DNA of 32,256 nt, from assembly GCA_964622775.1 (NCBI GenBank), contig CAZUSO010000032.1:1-32256 (forward strand). Direction: 5' to 3'. The position numbers and the translations under genes were made by a program. The notes beneath the pieces are model-generated. The model worked only from the letters and a program-made list of their open reading frames with translations. It was not told the origin of the DNA and searched no databases. Positions 24,474 to 32,256 of the stretch are shown piece after piece (position 1 is the first letter of the stretch; each line of letters opens with the position of its first letter). This stretch comes from CAZUSO01 sp964622775. GTDB taxonomy: Bacteria; Bacteroidota; Bacteroidia; Chitinophagales; Chitinophagaceae.

Positions 24474-24535
24474 TGTGGATAACATAAAAGTTTATCCACA
24501 TAGCGGTAAATAACGCTGGATTATTATGTGGATGT
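24474..24535. promoter_or_regulatory. DnaA-box cluster (candidate origin or dnaB operator)
   Basis: TGTGGATAA (24474-24482) and TTATCCACA (24492-24500) are two perfect DnaA boxes in inverted orientation, nine bases apart. A third weaker box TGTGGATGT (24527-24535) follows. A perfect inverted pair in a long gene-free region is unlikely to be accidental. It could be part of oriC or an operator by which DnaA controls dnaB. Confidence 0.65.
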
Positions 24536-24888
24536 AACGCTGAAAAATATTTTTTCAGAAAGTGTCCTTTGATGTCCTTTTGAAATTACCTTAGCTGAAA
24601 ATACCGGAACCATATCCTTTCTTTATTAAAAGGCAAAAAATATACCGTTTTACTTTGTAACCCAATTGCAAGGATTTTATGAAAAGTTAATCTGTAGCAA
24701 ACGTAAAAATCAATGAAAATCGAGTAAAATGTAAGGGAAACGAGCACTTAATAACAAACTCAGGCGGCTTTTGTCCGCAGATTTGCAAAAAAGCGAAACG
24801 GTGTGTTATCCCCCTGATAATAAGGCAAGGCTGTTCTGTAGTGAATTTTAATAATTTTTCTATCATTACTTATTAAGTCTCAGGAACA

Positions 24889-26517
24889 ATGCCCATAAAC
24901 ATACCTAAAGAATTCGGCGCTAAACGGGGTACTGCCGGCCGCAAGGTAGATTTGTCCAATGTGATGTATGGCAAGCTGCCACCTCAAAACAAGGAATTGG
25001 AAGAAGCGGTATTAGGCGCTATCATGCTGGAGAAAGAAAAACTCTCCGATGTATTGGAAACCCTGCCCAAACCGGAATGCTTTTATGTAGATGCCCATCA
25101 GCGGATTTTCGCCGCTATCCGACACTTATCCGACACCGGAAAACCGGTGGATATTCTGACGGTTACCGAAGAACTGCGCCGTACTGATGAGCTGGAGCTT
25201 GTCGGTGGCCATTTTTATATTACCCGCCTTACCATGAATGTGGTCAGCAGCGCTAATGCCGTAGCGCATGCCCACATTATCAAAGAAAAATTTATCCAGC
25301 GTGAACTGATCCGAATTTGCGGGCAGATTGTAGCGGACTCCTTTGAAGACCGTTCCGATGTATTTACCTTGTTGGATGATGCGGAAACCGCATTGTACGA
25401 AATCAGTAATAATTATCTCCGTAATAATTTCACCAGCCTGCAGGATGTTATTGTGGAAACGATCCGGCAGATAGAAGAAAGTAAAAATGATAAAGATGAT
25501 ATCACTGGTGTGCCATCCGGCTATCCTTCTTTAGATGCCATCACGGGAGGATGGCAGAAGTCGGATCTGATTATCCTGGCGGCACGTCCCTCAGTGGGTA
25601 AGACAGCTCTTGCACTTAATCTGGCCATGAATGCGGCCATGGACAGCCATAAGCCCGGCGGTGTGGCCATCTTCTCCTTAGAAATGAGCAGCTCGCAAAT
25701 CGTAAAGCGGATGCTAAGCGCCGTGACTGAAGTGCGCCTGGAAAATATCACGCGCGGCCGCCTGGAAGATTATGAATTTGAACAGATCAATCATCGTATG
25801 GATAAGCTGGCCCGTGCTCCTATATTTTTAGATGATCAGGCAGGATTGAATATCTTTGAGCTGAGAGCCAAATGCCGTCGTTTGAAAACCAAGCATGACA
25901 TCAAAATGGTCGTGATCGACTACCTGCAACTGATGCACGGTCCTAACGAAAAAGGCGGCAACCGCGAACAGGAAATCAGCAAGATTTCCCGGGAGCTGAA
26001 GGCGCTTGCCAAGGAGCTGGACATCCCCGTTATTGCCCTGTCGCAACTGAGCCGTGCTGTTGAAGGTCGTAACAGTAAAATCCCCATGCTGAGTGATCTG
26101 CGTGAATCGGGCGCAATTGAGCAGGATGCGGATATGGTGATGTTTATCTATCGCCCGGAATACCATGGCATTGAAAACAATGAAATGGGACAGGCCTTCA
26201 GTGGAGAGACGCATATCAATATCGCCAAACACCGAAACGGTAAATTAGACACCGTTAAGCTTAAGGCTATTCTCGAATATCAGAAGTTTGTAGAAGTGCC
26301 AAATGAATGGAGCGGCGGTAATGCCGCTTTCGAAAAGCCCAATGCCGGTTTGCCGCAAAACTACAACGATAGCAATGATCCGACCCTGAGTATTGCTACG
26401 GATTTTCAGACAAAACCATCCCGGATGAACAGCTATGACTGGGATGATGACGATGAATTCAAACCTAAGAAAAACCGGAATCAGCCTCCGCCGGATGAAG
26501 GGGATGCGCCTTTTTAA
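24889..26517 (+). CDS. dnaB: Replicative DNA helicase DnaB
   Basis: Hexameric helicase that unwinds DNA at the replication fork. The 542 residues contain the N-terminal primase-interaction domain (PPQNKELEEAVLGAIM, ~31-46), a linker, and the RecA-like ATPase. Walker A is ARPSVGKT (~232-239), Walker B is MVVIDYLQLM (~340-349), and LSQLSRAVEGR plus DLRESGAIEQDADMV follow, all DnaB hallmarks. No intein is present. The protein is longer than E. coli DnaB because of a short N-terminal lead and a ~60-residue acidic/polar C-terminal tail ending PDEGDAPF. The upstream region carries DnaA boxes. Confidence 0.97.
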   Translation: MPINIPKEFGAKRGTAGRKVDLSNVMYGKLPPQNKELEEAVLGAIMLEKEKLSDVLETLPKPECFYVDAHQRIFAAIRHLSDTGKPVDILTVTEELRRTDELELVGGHFYITRLTMNVVSSANAVAHAHIIKEKFIQRELIRICGQIVADSFEDRSDVFTLLDDAETALYEISNNYLRNNFTSLQDVIVETIRQIEESKNDKDDITGVPSGYPSLDAITGGWQKSDLIILAARPSVGKTALALNLAMNAAMDSHKPGGVAIFSLEMSSSQIVKRMLSAVTEVRLENITRGRLEDYEFEQINHRMDKLARAPIFLDDQAGLNIFELRAKCRRLKTKHDIKMVVIDYLQLMHGPNEKGGNREQEISKISRELKALAKELDIPVIALSQLSRAVEGRNSKIPMLSDLRESGAIEQDADMVMFIYRPEYHGIENNEMGQAFSGETHINIAKHRNGKLDTVKLKAILEYQKFVEVPNEWSGGNAAFEKPNAGLPQNYNDSNDPTLSIATDFQTKPSRMNSYDWDDDDEFKPKKNRNQPPPDEGDAPF

Positions 26518-26577
26518 ATATCAGGATACTTTTATGTAAGATTATCCTCAGGGTGATAAAAAAGATGAAGATTTAAA

Positions 26578-26628
26578 ATAGCCGCAGATGCACAGGTAAG
26601 CATTTATTATCTGTGCATCTGCGGCTAT
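26578..26628. repeat. 51-bp palindromic repeat, copy 2 (perfect)
   Basis: Arms ATAGCCGCAGATGCACAG and its exact complement (18 bp) surround a 15-base loop. It lies between convergent dnaB and the cytochrome peroxidase gene, where it could stop transcription from both sides. Loop and flanks match the copy at 15918-15968. Confidence 0.85.
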
Positions 26629-26674
26629 AAAAACGAAGGATAAGTATTGGCAGGCCTGACCTGGCTTTATTATG

Positions 26675-27730
26675 CTATCCCGGATCTGCAAAATCGGGGT
26701 TCCGCAAAAATTCATAATCCGTGAGTGTTTTGAGAAAGGCAATCAGGTCCTTTTTTTCTTCCGCCGTCAGGCGAAGACCCTTGCCAAATGGCTCCATGTG
26801 CAAGTCAATATTCGGACTTTTGGGGTTAATGCCTTCACTGTAAAAATCCACTACATCCCGCAGTGTGGCAAAGCGACCGTCGTGCATATAAGGTGCGGTT
26901 GTAGCCACATTTCTTAAGGAAGGAACTTTAAACTTCCCGATGTCTGATTTGTTGCCGGTGACCTTGGCATAGCCCTCATCGGGCCTGGCATCCAGCCCGT
27001 TGTTCCGGAACATATTATCGGTCAGTAATACATCGCTGTGGCAATGATTGCAGTTGCCCCGCCCCATAAAAATATCCAGCCCGCGAATTTCCTCCCCGGT
27101 CAGCGTGTCTGCGATTCCATTAAAATAATAGGCGTCAAAGCGGGTGTTGAAAGACACTAATGTCCGTTCAAATTGTGCAAGCGCCTTCATCACCATATTA
27201 CTGTCAATCTCATCACTGCCAAAGGCGCTCTTAAAGAGGGCAGGGTATTCCGGTACTGACCGTAGCAGGCTCACGACATTGTTCCAGTTGTTATTCATTT
27301 CAATGGGATTGATAATCGGGTCATTGACCTGATGTTCTAATGAGGGAGAACGGCCGTCCCAGAACAAGCGCTTTTCCCAGCCTAAGTTTACCAGGGCCAT
27401 CGCATTGCGCACCCCGATCTCATTGTGCAGCCCGATGCTGAATTGTCTGAAATCGGCAAAGCCGTTTTCCTGCTGATGGCAGGTGGCGCAACTCATGGTA
27501 TGATCTGTGCTGAGCCGTTTTTCATAAAACAATTTCCGGCCGAGCGATACGCCTTCTATCGTTAAGGGATTATCTTCGGGAACGGGCATGGGCTCAAAAT
27601 AAATGCTGACGAATTCCGGAAGATTCAGCGTATAGGGCAATGGCCGGGGCGCATCCTGCCCAATGCTGACTGCGGTGCTAACAGAAAGCATCAGCAATAA
27701 TACAGCAGCGATGGCCAGGCACTTTTTCAT
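26675..27730 (-). CDS. Di-haem cytochrome c peroxidase family protein
   Basis: A 351-residue periplasmic protein of the CcpA/MauG family; typical members reduce hydrogen peroxide with electrons from cytochromes. The N-terminal segment (1-~24) is a signal peptide. Two haem c sites are visible: CATCH (81-85) and CNHCH (227-231). KLFYEKRLSTDHTMSCATC around the first haem, the LFWDGR motif (~122-127) and APYMHDGRFATLRDVVDFY near the C-terminus (with the likely axial Met) are family signatures. It sits 18 bp after a thioredoxin-fold gene on the same strand, so the two are probably co-transcribed. Whether it is a true peroxidase or a MauG-like oxidase cannot be decided here. Confidence 0.92.
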   Translation of the reverse strand: MKKCLAIAAVLLLMLSVSTAVSIGQDAPRPLPYTLNLPEFVSIYFEPMPVPEDNPLTIEGVSLGRKLFYEKRLSTDHTMSCATCHQQENGFADFRQFSIGLHNEIGVRNAMALVNLGWEKRLFWDGRSPSLEHQVNDPIINPIEMNNNWNNVVSLLRSVPEYPALFKSAFGSDEIDSNMVMKALAQFERTLVSFNTRFDAYYFNGIADTLTGEEIRGLDIFMGRGNCNHCHSDVLLTDNMFRNNGLDARPDEGYAKVTGNKSDIGKFKVPSLRNVATTAPYMHDGRFATLRDVVDFYSEGINPKSPNIDLHMEPFGKGLRLTAEEKKDLIAFLKTLTDYEFLRNPDFADPG

Positions 27731-27748
27731 AGCATTATCTTCAACATT

Positions 27749-28342
27749 CTATTGCACAAATTTACTTTTGGACAACTTTACCGCACGATTCACTGCTTTG
27801 ATAATATAGCCATTGTCGCGCGGCGCAAAACCCTGCTTTTTATAATAGCCCTTATGGCGCGTTCCTCCTCCCAGCACTACAATAGTGGGCATACCCATTC
27901 CTCCGTAAAAAGCCACTTCATCCGCACCCCTGATAAAGAGTGCATCAGGACTGAAATTATGAGTCTGCATCCAGGAATGAAGCGTATCGCAACCGGTTTC
28001 ATCTTCATAAACAGTTTGATAAAATTTCACCCGTCCCGGGTACATTTTCTTCATGGAGTTGGCAATATTAGCCAGGCCTTTTCCCGCAGTAATACAGGGC
28101 CGGCAGTTCACCATTACATATTCATGAATAATAACATAGCCGCTGTCAAGAATGTTGTAGAGGTTGATATCCGCCCCGCTGAGGCAGTCCTGCTTTTGCC
28201 AGTTGCGGGTATTATACACATCCGACCTGGGGAAGATATAGCTATGCGTATGCGTGCTGTCCTCTTCCATTATCGTCTGACCGTGCATATTGTACCATCC
28301 GGTAATTATCAATCCTAAACACAAAAGTAAGCTTCGAATCAT
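27749..28342 (-). CDS. Secreted thioredoxin-fold protein
   Basis: A 197-residue protein, counted from the Met at 28342 (MIRSLLLCLGLIITG), with a signal peptide. The start is supported by a TATCTTTG promoter box at 28368-28375; a longer frame from 28366 would place the start next to that box. The thioredoxin-like domain has the redox motif VNCRPC (~82-87) and a likely cis-Pro loop GGMGMPTIVVLGG. Two more cysteines (QDCLSG and TGCDT) could form a second disulfide. It may reduce or shuttle disulfides in the periplasm, perhaps for apocytochrome, given the cytochrome peroxidase gene 18 bp downstream; that role is inferred from context. Confidence 0.75.
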   Translation of the reverse strand: MIRSLLLCLGLIITGWYNMHGQTIMEEDSTHTHSYIFPRSDVYNTRNWQKQDCLSGADINLYNILDSGYVIIHEYVMVNCRPCITAGKGLANIANSMKKMYPGRVKFYQTVYEDETGCDTLHSWMQTHNFSPDALFIRGADEVAFYGGMGMPTIVVLGGGTRHKGYYKKQGFAPRDNGYIIKAVNRAVKLSKSKFVQ

Positions 28343-28367
28343 AAGTGCAATGGTTAAACCAAACAAT

Positions 28368-28375
28368 CAAAGATA
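28368..28375 (-). promoter_or_regulatory. Promoter -7 box for the thioredoxin-like/cytochrome peroxidase pair
   Basis: Reads TATCTTTG on the minus strand, matching TAnnTTTG, ~25 bases before the start. No good -33 box was found. The stretch from here to 28514 contains nothing else I can identify. Confidence 0.5.
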
Positions 28376-28514
28376 GTGTAATAAAAAGATTCCGTGAAGC
28401 AGGGAAAGGGTGAGAGCGCGTCCTAAAGAAATATCATTCCCCGACATTAAAACTCATTACTTATGAAATGCATAGTATCGTGTCTGTTTCGCAGGTTTAT
28501 TGAATATTTCATCT

Positions 28515-29207
28515 TCAACTTCCATATAGTTTTTTGAAGAAATCACGAGCGCCGGTATCGGAAAGGTCGGAGACCTTTGAAAAGTAAATTGACAGGCCGA
28601 ATCCTGCCTGAGTAATTTTGTCTCTGCGTTTCAATCCCTGAAGATATATTGATACGGGAAGCAGATGTATGGCTTCTCTGTTTCGGACAATGTATTCCAG
28701 TTGCGTTTTCGTAGCTTTGGGAATATAAATCCGACCATTAAAAATAGTCAGGAGATTTGTTCCGTAAGAATCCTCAAGCCTGATTTACCAGTCCCGTACT
28801 CTTGCATACAGCTTGTTGGAAATCTGTCCTGTTTCTATGCCGTTTATTAACAGATTGCGGAGGATTTTATCATCCTCATTTGTGATACTATACAGGCCAC
28901 CGGGCCGGTGCGCTAAAATAATGGAAAAAGCCGGCGACACCATTTGGCTGCTATTGGTTACGCCAAATAGTTTGTTCCGTGGAAAACCCATAGGTATTCG
29001 CAAGCTGGAGGAAAAATGAGCAATTGAATCAAACGCTATTCTTGCCAGAATATTAGCCTCGTTAACGGTGTCTTGCATAAGCATTCTGTGATAAGCTGCT
29101 TTCTGATCTGCTCCAATCATCATCTCATGGTATCGCTTACAAGTGTAGGTAAAAAGGTGCGATTGCGATGTCATTACATTATGTAATAATGTTATATGTA
29201 AAGACAT
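28515..29207 (-). pseudogene. Gene interrupted by an in-frame TAA; DUF6624-like pattern
   Basis: From the ATG at 29207 a frame of 140 residues ends ...LYARVRDW at a TAA (28785-28787). The same frame then stays open for 89 more codons to a TGA at 28515-28517, starting IRLEDSYGTNLLTIFNG and ending DFFKKLYGS, with no internal ATG. The two parts together look like one ~230-residue protein. The pattern (ADQ near the N-terminus, FP..KLFG, ILAHRPG, LYARVRD, YGT, NREAIHLLPVSIYL) recalls the DUF6624 family, but I am not certain. It is probably a recent pseudogene; recoding or an assembly error is possible. The function is unknown. Confidence 0.5.
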
Positions 29208-29248
29208 GCTATGATTGTGGAAAAATTAGACTGGTAGTGTAATTATCC

Positions 29249-29566
29249 CTAAAAGGATTGTTTTTCATCAGCTTGATAAACAAAAATCATTTCATGGTCA
29301 CTTAAAAAATTTAAAGGAAGAACACTTTCTTTAGCCGAACCGTTGTGATTATGCGCTCTGTGTAAAAGCCGTATCCCGGCATATTTGTGGATTGGTCGGT
29401 ATGAAAAAGGACGGATAGTATAAATGATTGCCCGGTGCGGTAAATGACAAAGTAATAAGCTCGCTCCCTTTGCTCTACATGGGTATTGATATTTTATCGC
29501 TGTGTAATTGCAGTAATTCCACTTTTTAATAATATTTTTGAGTATAATTTTTAAGCCTCTTTTTAT
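29249..29566 (-). other. Long open minus-strand frame without a start codon
   Basis: A frame stays open for ~105 codons on the minus strand and ends at a TAG (29249-29251). Its last part reads protein-like (LLHRAHNHNGSAKES, LNFLSDHEMIFVYQADEKQSF), but there is no ATG until eighteen codons from the end, and it overlaps the lnt promoter. It may be a decayed gene next to the interrupted gene at 28515-29207, or chance. No homologue is recognised. No other feature was seen between 29208 and 29500. Confidence 0.25.
29508..29540 (+). promoter_or_regulatory. Promoter of lnt
   Basis: TTG (29508-29510), a 22-base spacer and TATTTTTG (29533-29540) fit the Bacteroidota pattern, slightly long in spacing. 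The lnt ATG is 30 bases downstream. Confidence 0.5.
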
Positions 29567-29569
29567 TCA

Positions 29570-31087
29570 ATGAAAAATTCTCAGAAAGGTTATTTTCTCA
29601 TATTTCTTGCAGGTGTCCTTACATTTCTCGCTTCCACCTATATCCTATACGGCTTAATGCTAATCAGTTTAAGTCCGGCTTTTATGGCCTTTAGCCACGG
29701 GAAAGCAGCGCCCTTTAAGGCCGGCGCTATCTTCGGCGGAACCTTCTGCCTTTTGCTCTTTTACTGGATGCCGGCCGTTATTGGTGATTTTTCCGGCGGC
29801 TCCGTATTGCTTGCCTGGCTGTGTTATATTGTCTCTATATTAATAAGCATGCTGTATTTCGGGATGATTGGGAAGGCTACGGCAATATTAATCAGCAGGG
29901 CTCCCGACAAGCCCTTAATACAGGGGCTTGCTGTAGCTTCCATCTGGACTCTCGGGGAGCTTCTGCTGTCCGTAGTGTTCCGGGGAATGCCGTGGCTGTA
30001 TTTTTTTTATGGTTCCAATCTGGGAAGCAATATTTATTTAATTCAATGGGCAGAATTCGGGGGAGAACATCTGCTGAGCTTTGCCGTATTTTTCATCAAT
30101 TATCTGCTGGGATATTACCTCATCCGCAAACAATGGTCGCGCCTTCTGATACCGGCAGCATGCGTCGGTTTGCTGTTTGCGGGTGGAAGAGAGCTATACC
30201 AAAGGAATAGTCAAACCGGCAAAAATGCTCCGGATGATGTTCATATCACTTTAATGTGCGAAAACACGCCTCCAGACATGAAGTGGGATCAGCGCAACGG
30301 AAACGAAGTCGCTCAGCAACTGTTGAGCCTTCATCAGATAGCCGTCAATACCCAACCGCAAATTATTCTCTGGACGGAGTCTGCCATACCCTGGACCTAC
30401 CGTCCCGATGATGATTTTGTACAGGCAGTTATTCAGCAAACGAAAAGCAGCCAGGCCATAAATATCATCGGTATTAATTCCGATTTTCAGGGCAATACGG
30501 TGTACAATTCCGCTTATGCTATCAACAATAATGGTGACGTAATAGGCAGGTATGATAAGCGTTTCCTGCTTGATTTTGCTGAACGGCCTTTGTTTTCGCT
30601 CCATCTTCCATTCATTGGAACCGATGGATTTTATGCCGAACCGGGAACGGATGATAACCCGATTTCTCTGCCGTTCGGGAAGGCGGGAGCGATTATTTGT
30701 AACGAGTCTATGGTGTCATCAGCTGCAGTAGATGTTACGCGTAACGGCGCCGGATTTCTGGTAAACATCAGCAATGACGGATGGTTCAGTATGGCGCCAT
30801 TACTTATCAATCAGCATGTTTACAACGCCCGGTACCGTGCAGTAGAAAACCGCAGGGATATTGTGGTCAACAGCAACAATGGCTTTACCGGTCTGATTCG
30901 ATCAGACGGAAGTCTTGAAAATATAAGTATTGATGACGCCGCCATCATAAAGCAGTTCAGGGTACATCAGTCAACGGATTTTACCCTTTATACAAAATAC
31001 CCCTGGATCACGCCCATAGCCGCTCTGTTATTCATTTGTATCCCCTTTCTGATCGGGAAAAAAGCACGGAAGAAACAACAGGTGTAA
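29570..31087 (+). CDS. lnt: Apolipoprotein N-acyltransferase
   Basis: Adds the third acyl chain to the N-terminal Cys of lipoproteins at the inner membrane. The 505-residue protein has an N-terminal bundle of about seven membrane helices (~8-205), a nitrilase-fold periplasmic domain (~222-465) and a last membrane helix (~480-496). The catalytic triad is visible as Glu270 (LWTESAIPW), Lys330 (GRYDKRFLLDF) and Cys377 (AIICNES). VNISNDGWF is a further Lnt/nitrilase signature. The membrane loop around PWLYFFYGSNLG matches Lnt. It is a single gene with its own promoter, followed by a REP array. Confidence 0.93.
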   Translation: MKNSQKGYFLIFLAGVLTFLASTYILYGLMLISLSPAFMAFSHGKAAPFKAGAIFGGTFCLLLFYWMPAVIGDFSGGSVLLAWLCYIVSILISMLYFGMIGKATAILISRAPDKPLIQGLAVASIWTLGELLLSVVFRGMPWLYFFYGSNLGSNIYLIQWAEFGGEHLLSFAVFFINYLLGYYLIRKQWSRLLIPAACVGLLFAGGRELYQRNSQTGKNAPDDVHITLMCENTPPDMKWDQRNGNEVAQQLLSLHQIAVNTQPQIILWTESAIPWTYRPDDDFVQAVIQQTKSSQAINIIGINSDFQGNTVYNSAYAINNNGDVIGRYDKRFLLDFAERPLFSLHLPFIGTDGFYAEPGTDDNPISLPFGKAGAIICNESMVSSAAVDVTRNGAGFLVNISNDGWFSMAPLLINQHVYNARYRAVENRRDIVVNSNNGFTGLIRSDGSLENISIDDAAIIKQFRVHQSTDFTLYTKYPWITPIAALLFICIPFLIGKKARKKQQV

Positions 31088-31311
31088 AGGTTGAGGAACT
31101 CATTGTCATGAGAAAAATGAAGCAGTTTCAAAAACGGTTATCGTAATGACCTGGCTACATCACGGTTAAGGGGTCATGAGATTTCTCCATACGGAAATTC
31201 TGTTCGGATTACTATGCAATCCGCAAATTTTCTTAGTCGCAATTACTGGTAAAATTTATTTTATTGGTTTTGTAATGACAACAATCATATCGTTGCTATA
31301 AATACTAACCT
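31088..31311. other. Intergenic, no gene
   Basis: A 224-bp AT-rich spacer between lnt and the REP array. It holds one weak inverted pair (CTCAT/ATGAG at 31099-31112) just after lnt and scattered CGTAATGACC/GGTCATGAG bits resembling decayed REP arms. I see no terminator or gene. Confidence 0.5.
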
Positions 31312-32164
31312 CGTCATTGCGGGGAACGGAGCAATCCTAAGACGGTAGTTAGTATGAGATTGCTTCAAACGTTCGCAATAACAAACTTCACTGCATTCGT
31401 CATTACGAGGAACGAAGCAATCCTAAGACGGTAGTTAGTATGAGATTGCTTCACTGCGTTCGCAATGACGAACTTCACTGCATTCGTTATTGCGAGGAAC
31501 GAAGCAATCCTAAGACGGGAGTTAGTATGAGATTGCTTCACTGCTTTCGCAATAACAAACTTCACTGCATTCGTCATTACGAGGAACGAAGCAATCTTAA
31601 GATGGTAGTTAGTATGAGATTGCTTCAAACGTTCGCAATGACGAGCTTCACTGCATTCGTCATTGCGGGGAACGAAGCAATCTTAAGATGGTAGTTAGTA
31701 TGAGATTGCTTCACTATGTTCGCAATGACGAGCTTCAAGCGTTCGTAATGATGAGCTTCACTGCTTTCGCAATAACAAACTTCACTGCATTCGTCATTAC
31801 GAGGAACGAAGCAATCTTAAGATGGTAGTTAGTATGAGATTGCTTCAAACGTTCGCAATGACGAGCTTCACTGCATTCGTCATTGCGGGGAACGAAGCAA
31901 TCTTAAGACGGTAGTTAGTATGAGATTGCTTCACTGCGTTCGCAATGACGGACTCCACTGCATTCGTCATTGCGAGGAACGAAGCAATCCTAAGGCGGTA
32001 GTTAGTATGAGATTGCTTCAAACGTTCGCAATGACGAACTTCACTGCATTCGTCATTGCGGGGAACGAAGCAATCCTAAGACGGGAGTTAGTATGAGATT
32101 GCTTCACTGCGTTCGCAATGACGAACTTCACTGCATTCGTCATTGCGAGGAACGAAGCAATCGT
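31312..32164. repeat. Tandem array of 86/87-bp REP-like repeats
   Basis: Nine near-full units and a partial tenth begin at 31312, 31398, 31485, 31572, 31658, 31792, 31878, 31965, 32051 and 32138. Each unit has CGTCATTGCGAGGAACGAAG CAATC, a ~21-base loop (with TAGTTAGTATGA), GATTGCTTC..GTTCGCAATGACG and a short spacer (CTTCACTGCATT), so each can fold into an imperfect hairpin. Units are 86 bp when the second arm has CAAACGTTC and 87 bp when it has CACTGCGTTC. The fifth is 134 bp with an extra partial arm. Units 3/4 and 5/6 repeat at a 220-bp offset. Any open frame across it is a 29-residue repetitive artefact. Confidence 0.93.
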
Positions 32165-32188
32165 AAAGCGGTTATTACCAAACTAAAC

Positions 32189-32256
32189 TCAGCTCTTCCG
32201 CTCCACCATCGTCAATATCGTAGCTAATCCCACCAAAGGTTCATCCGTATCATCAA
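32189..32256 (-). CDS. C-terminal end of an unidentified protein (cut by window edge)
   Basis: On the minus strand the last 21 codons before a TGA at 32189-32191 read DDTDEPLVGLATILTMVERKS, in two parts DDTDEPLVGLA and TILTMVERKS. The composition looks like genuine coding sequence and the stop falls just outside the REP array. Too little is visible to assign a family. Confidence 0.5.
   Translation of the reverse strand, partial: DDTDEPLVGLATILTMVERKS

Larger units (their letters stand above)
24231..24888. other. Gene-free region with DnaA boxes upstream of dnaB
   Basis: This 658-bp stretch has no plausible gene on either strand. The left part (~24290-24360) is strongly AT-rich. The middle holds the DnaA-box cluster (24474-24535), a TAACGCTG direct repeat (24511-24518 and 24535-24542) and an 8-bp hairpin (CTGAAAAA-TAT-TTTTTCAG, 24540-24558). 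Nearer dnaB are a TTATC-CCCCT-GATAA palindrome (24806-24820) and A/T-rich DNA. It is by far the largest non-repetitive gene-free gap in the window. Confidence 0.75.

Noticed and set aside
31365..31694. Open frames within the REP array with a 29-residue period
   Set aside because: They are translations of the 87-bp repeat; both strands show such frames and none resembles a protein family.
31312..32164. CRISPR array
   Set aside because: The repeated part is nearly the whole 86/87-bp unit with no variable spacers, and no cas gene is nearby.
1..32256. Prophage or integrative element
   Set aside because: No integrase, structural phage gene, transfer gene or attachment repeat was seen.

Overview
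The window looks like a chromosomal segment of a Bacteroidota bacterium, probably Chitinophagales/Sphingobacteriales-like. I base this on the recurring TAnnTTTG promoter -7 boxes, TPR-rich signalling proteins, near-absence of Shine-Dalgarno sequences, the rpsF-rpsR-rplI operon, a BtuB-like TonB receptor, and many Bacteroidota-style small dispersed repeats. No tRNA, rRNA, CRISPR array, phage gene or transposase gene was seen.

Region 1 (1-10309) is the accessory part: a same-strand array of class III adenylyl cyclases. It holds five intact genes, a sixth cut by the left edge, and two leftover 3' fragments. Three intact genes encode a signal peptide, periplasmic TPR repeats, one membrane helix and a cytoplasmic cyclase domain. 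One has a six-helix membrane domain and one a seven-helix domain, each with a cyclase domain. All intact copies keep the two metal aspartates, the adenine-selecting Lys/Asp pair and the Asn/Arg pair, so all are predicted to make cAMP. The intergenic DNA is built from repeats, and a palindromic repeat has become in-frame coding sequence inside two of the cyclase domains. The cluster looks shaped by duplication, recombination and partial deletion.

Region 2 (10310-19204) is mostly minus-strand housekeeping: a Prc/S41 tail-specific protease; the rpsF-rpsR-rplI operon with a clear promoter, hairpin leader and terminator; hutH; then a run of ridA, a DinB-like protein, a secreted rhodanese-like protein, truB and a stand-alone RlmK-type 23S rRNA methyltransferase.

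Region 3 (19241-26517) is mostly plus-strand: tsaB, a hotdog acyl-CoA thioesterase, folA, a degenerate methyltransferase-like protein and a BtuB-like TonB receptor. Then comes rpe (minus), a 658-bp gene-free region with an inverted pair of perfect DnaA boxes, and dnaB. ridA and tsaB diverge from a 36-bp spacer whose centre is a palindrome giving both directions a -7 box.

Region 4 (26518-32256) carries a secreted thioredoxin-fold protein with a di-haem cytochrome c peroxidase (minus operon), a gene broken by an in-frame TAA, and lnt (apolipoprotein N-acyltransferase). It ends in an ~850-bp array of 86/87-bp REP-like repeats and the tail of one more minus-strand gene.

The most interesting items are the cyclase array with its repeat-made coding segments, the DnaA-box cluster before dnaB (possible origin or DnaA-controlled promoter), the 86/87-bp REP array, the shared-palindrome divergent promoter, and the interrupted gene at 28515-29207.
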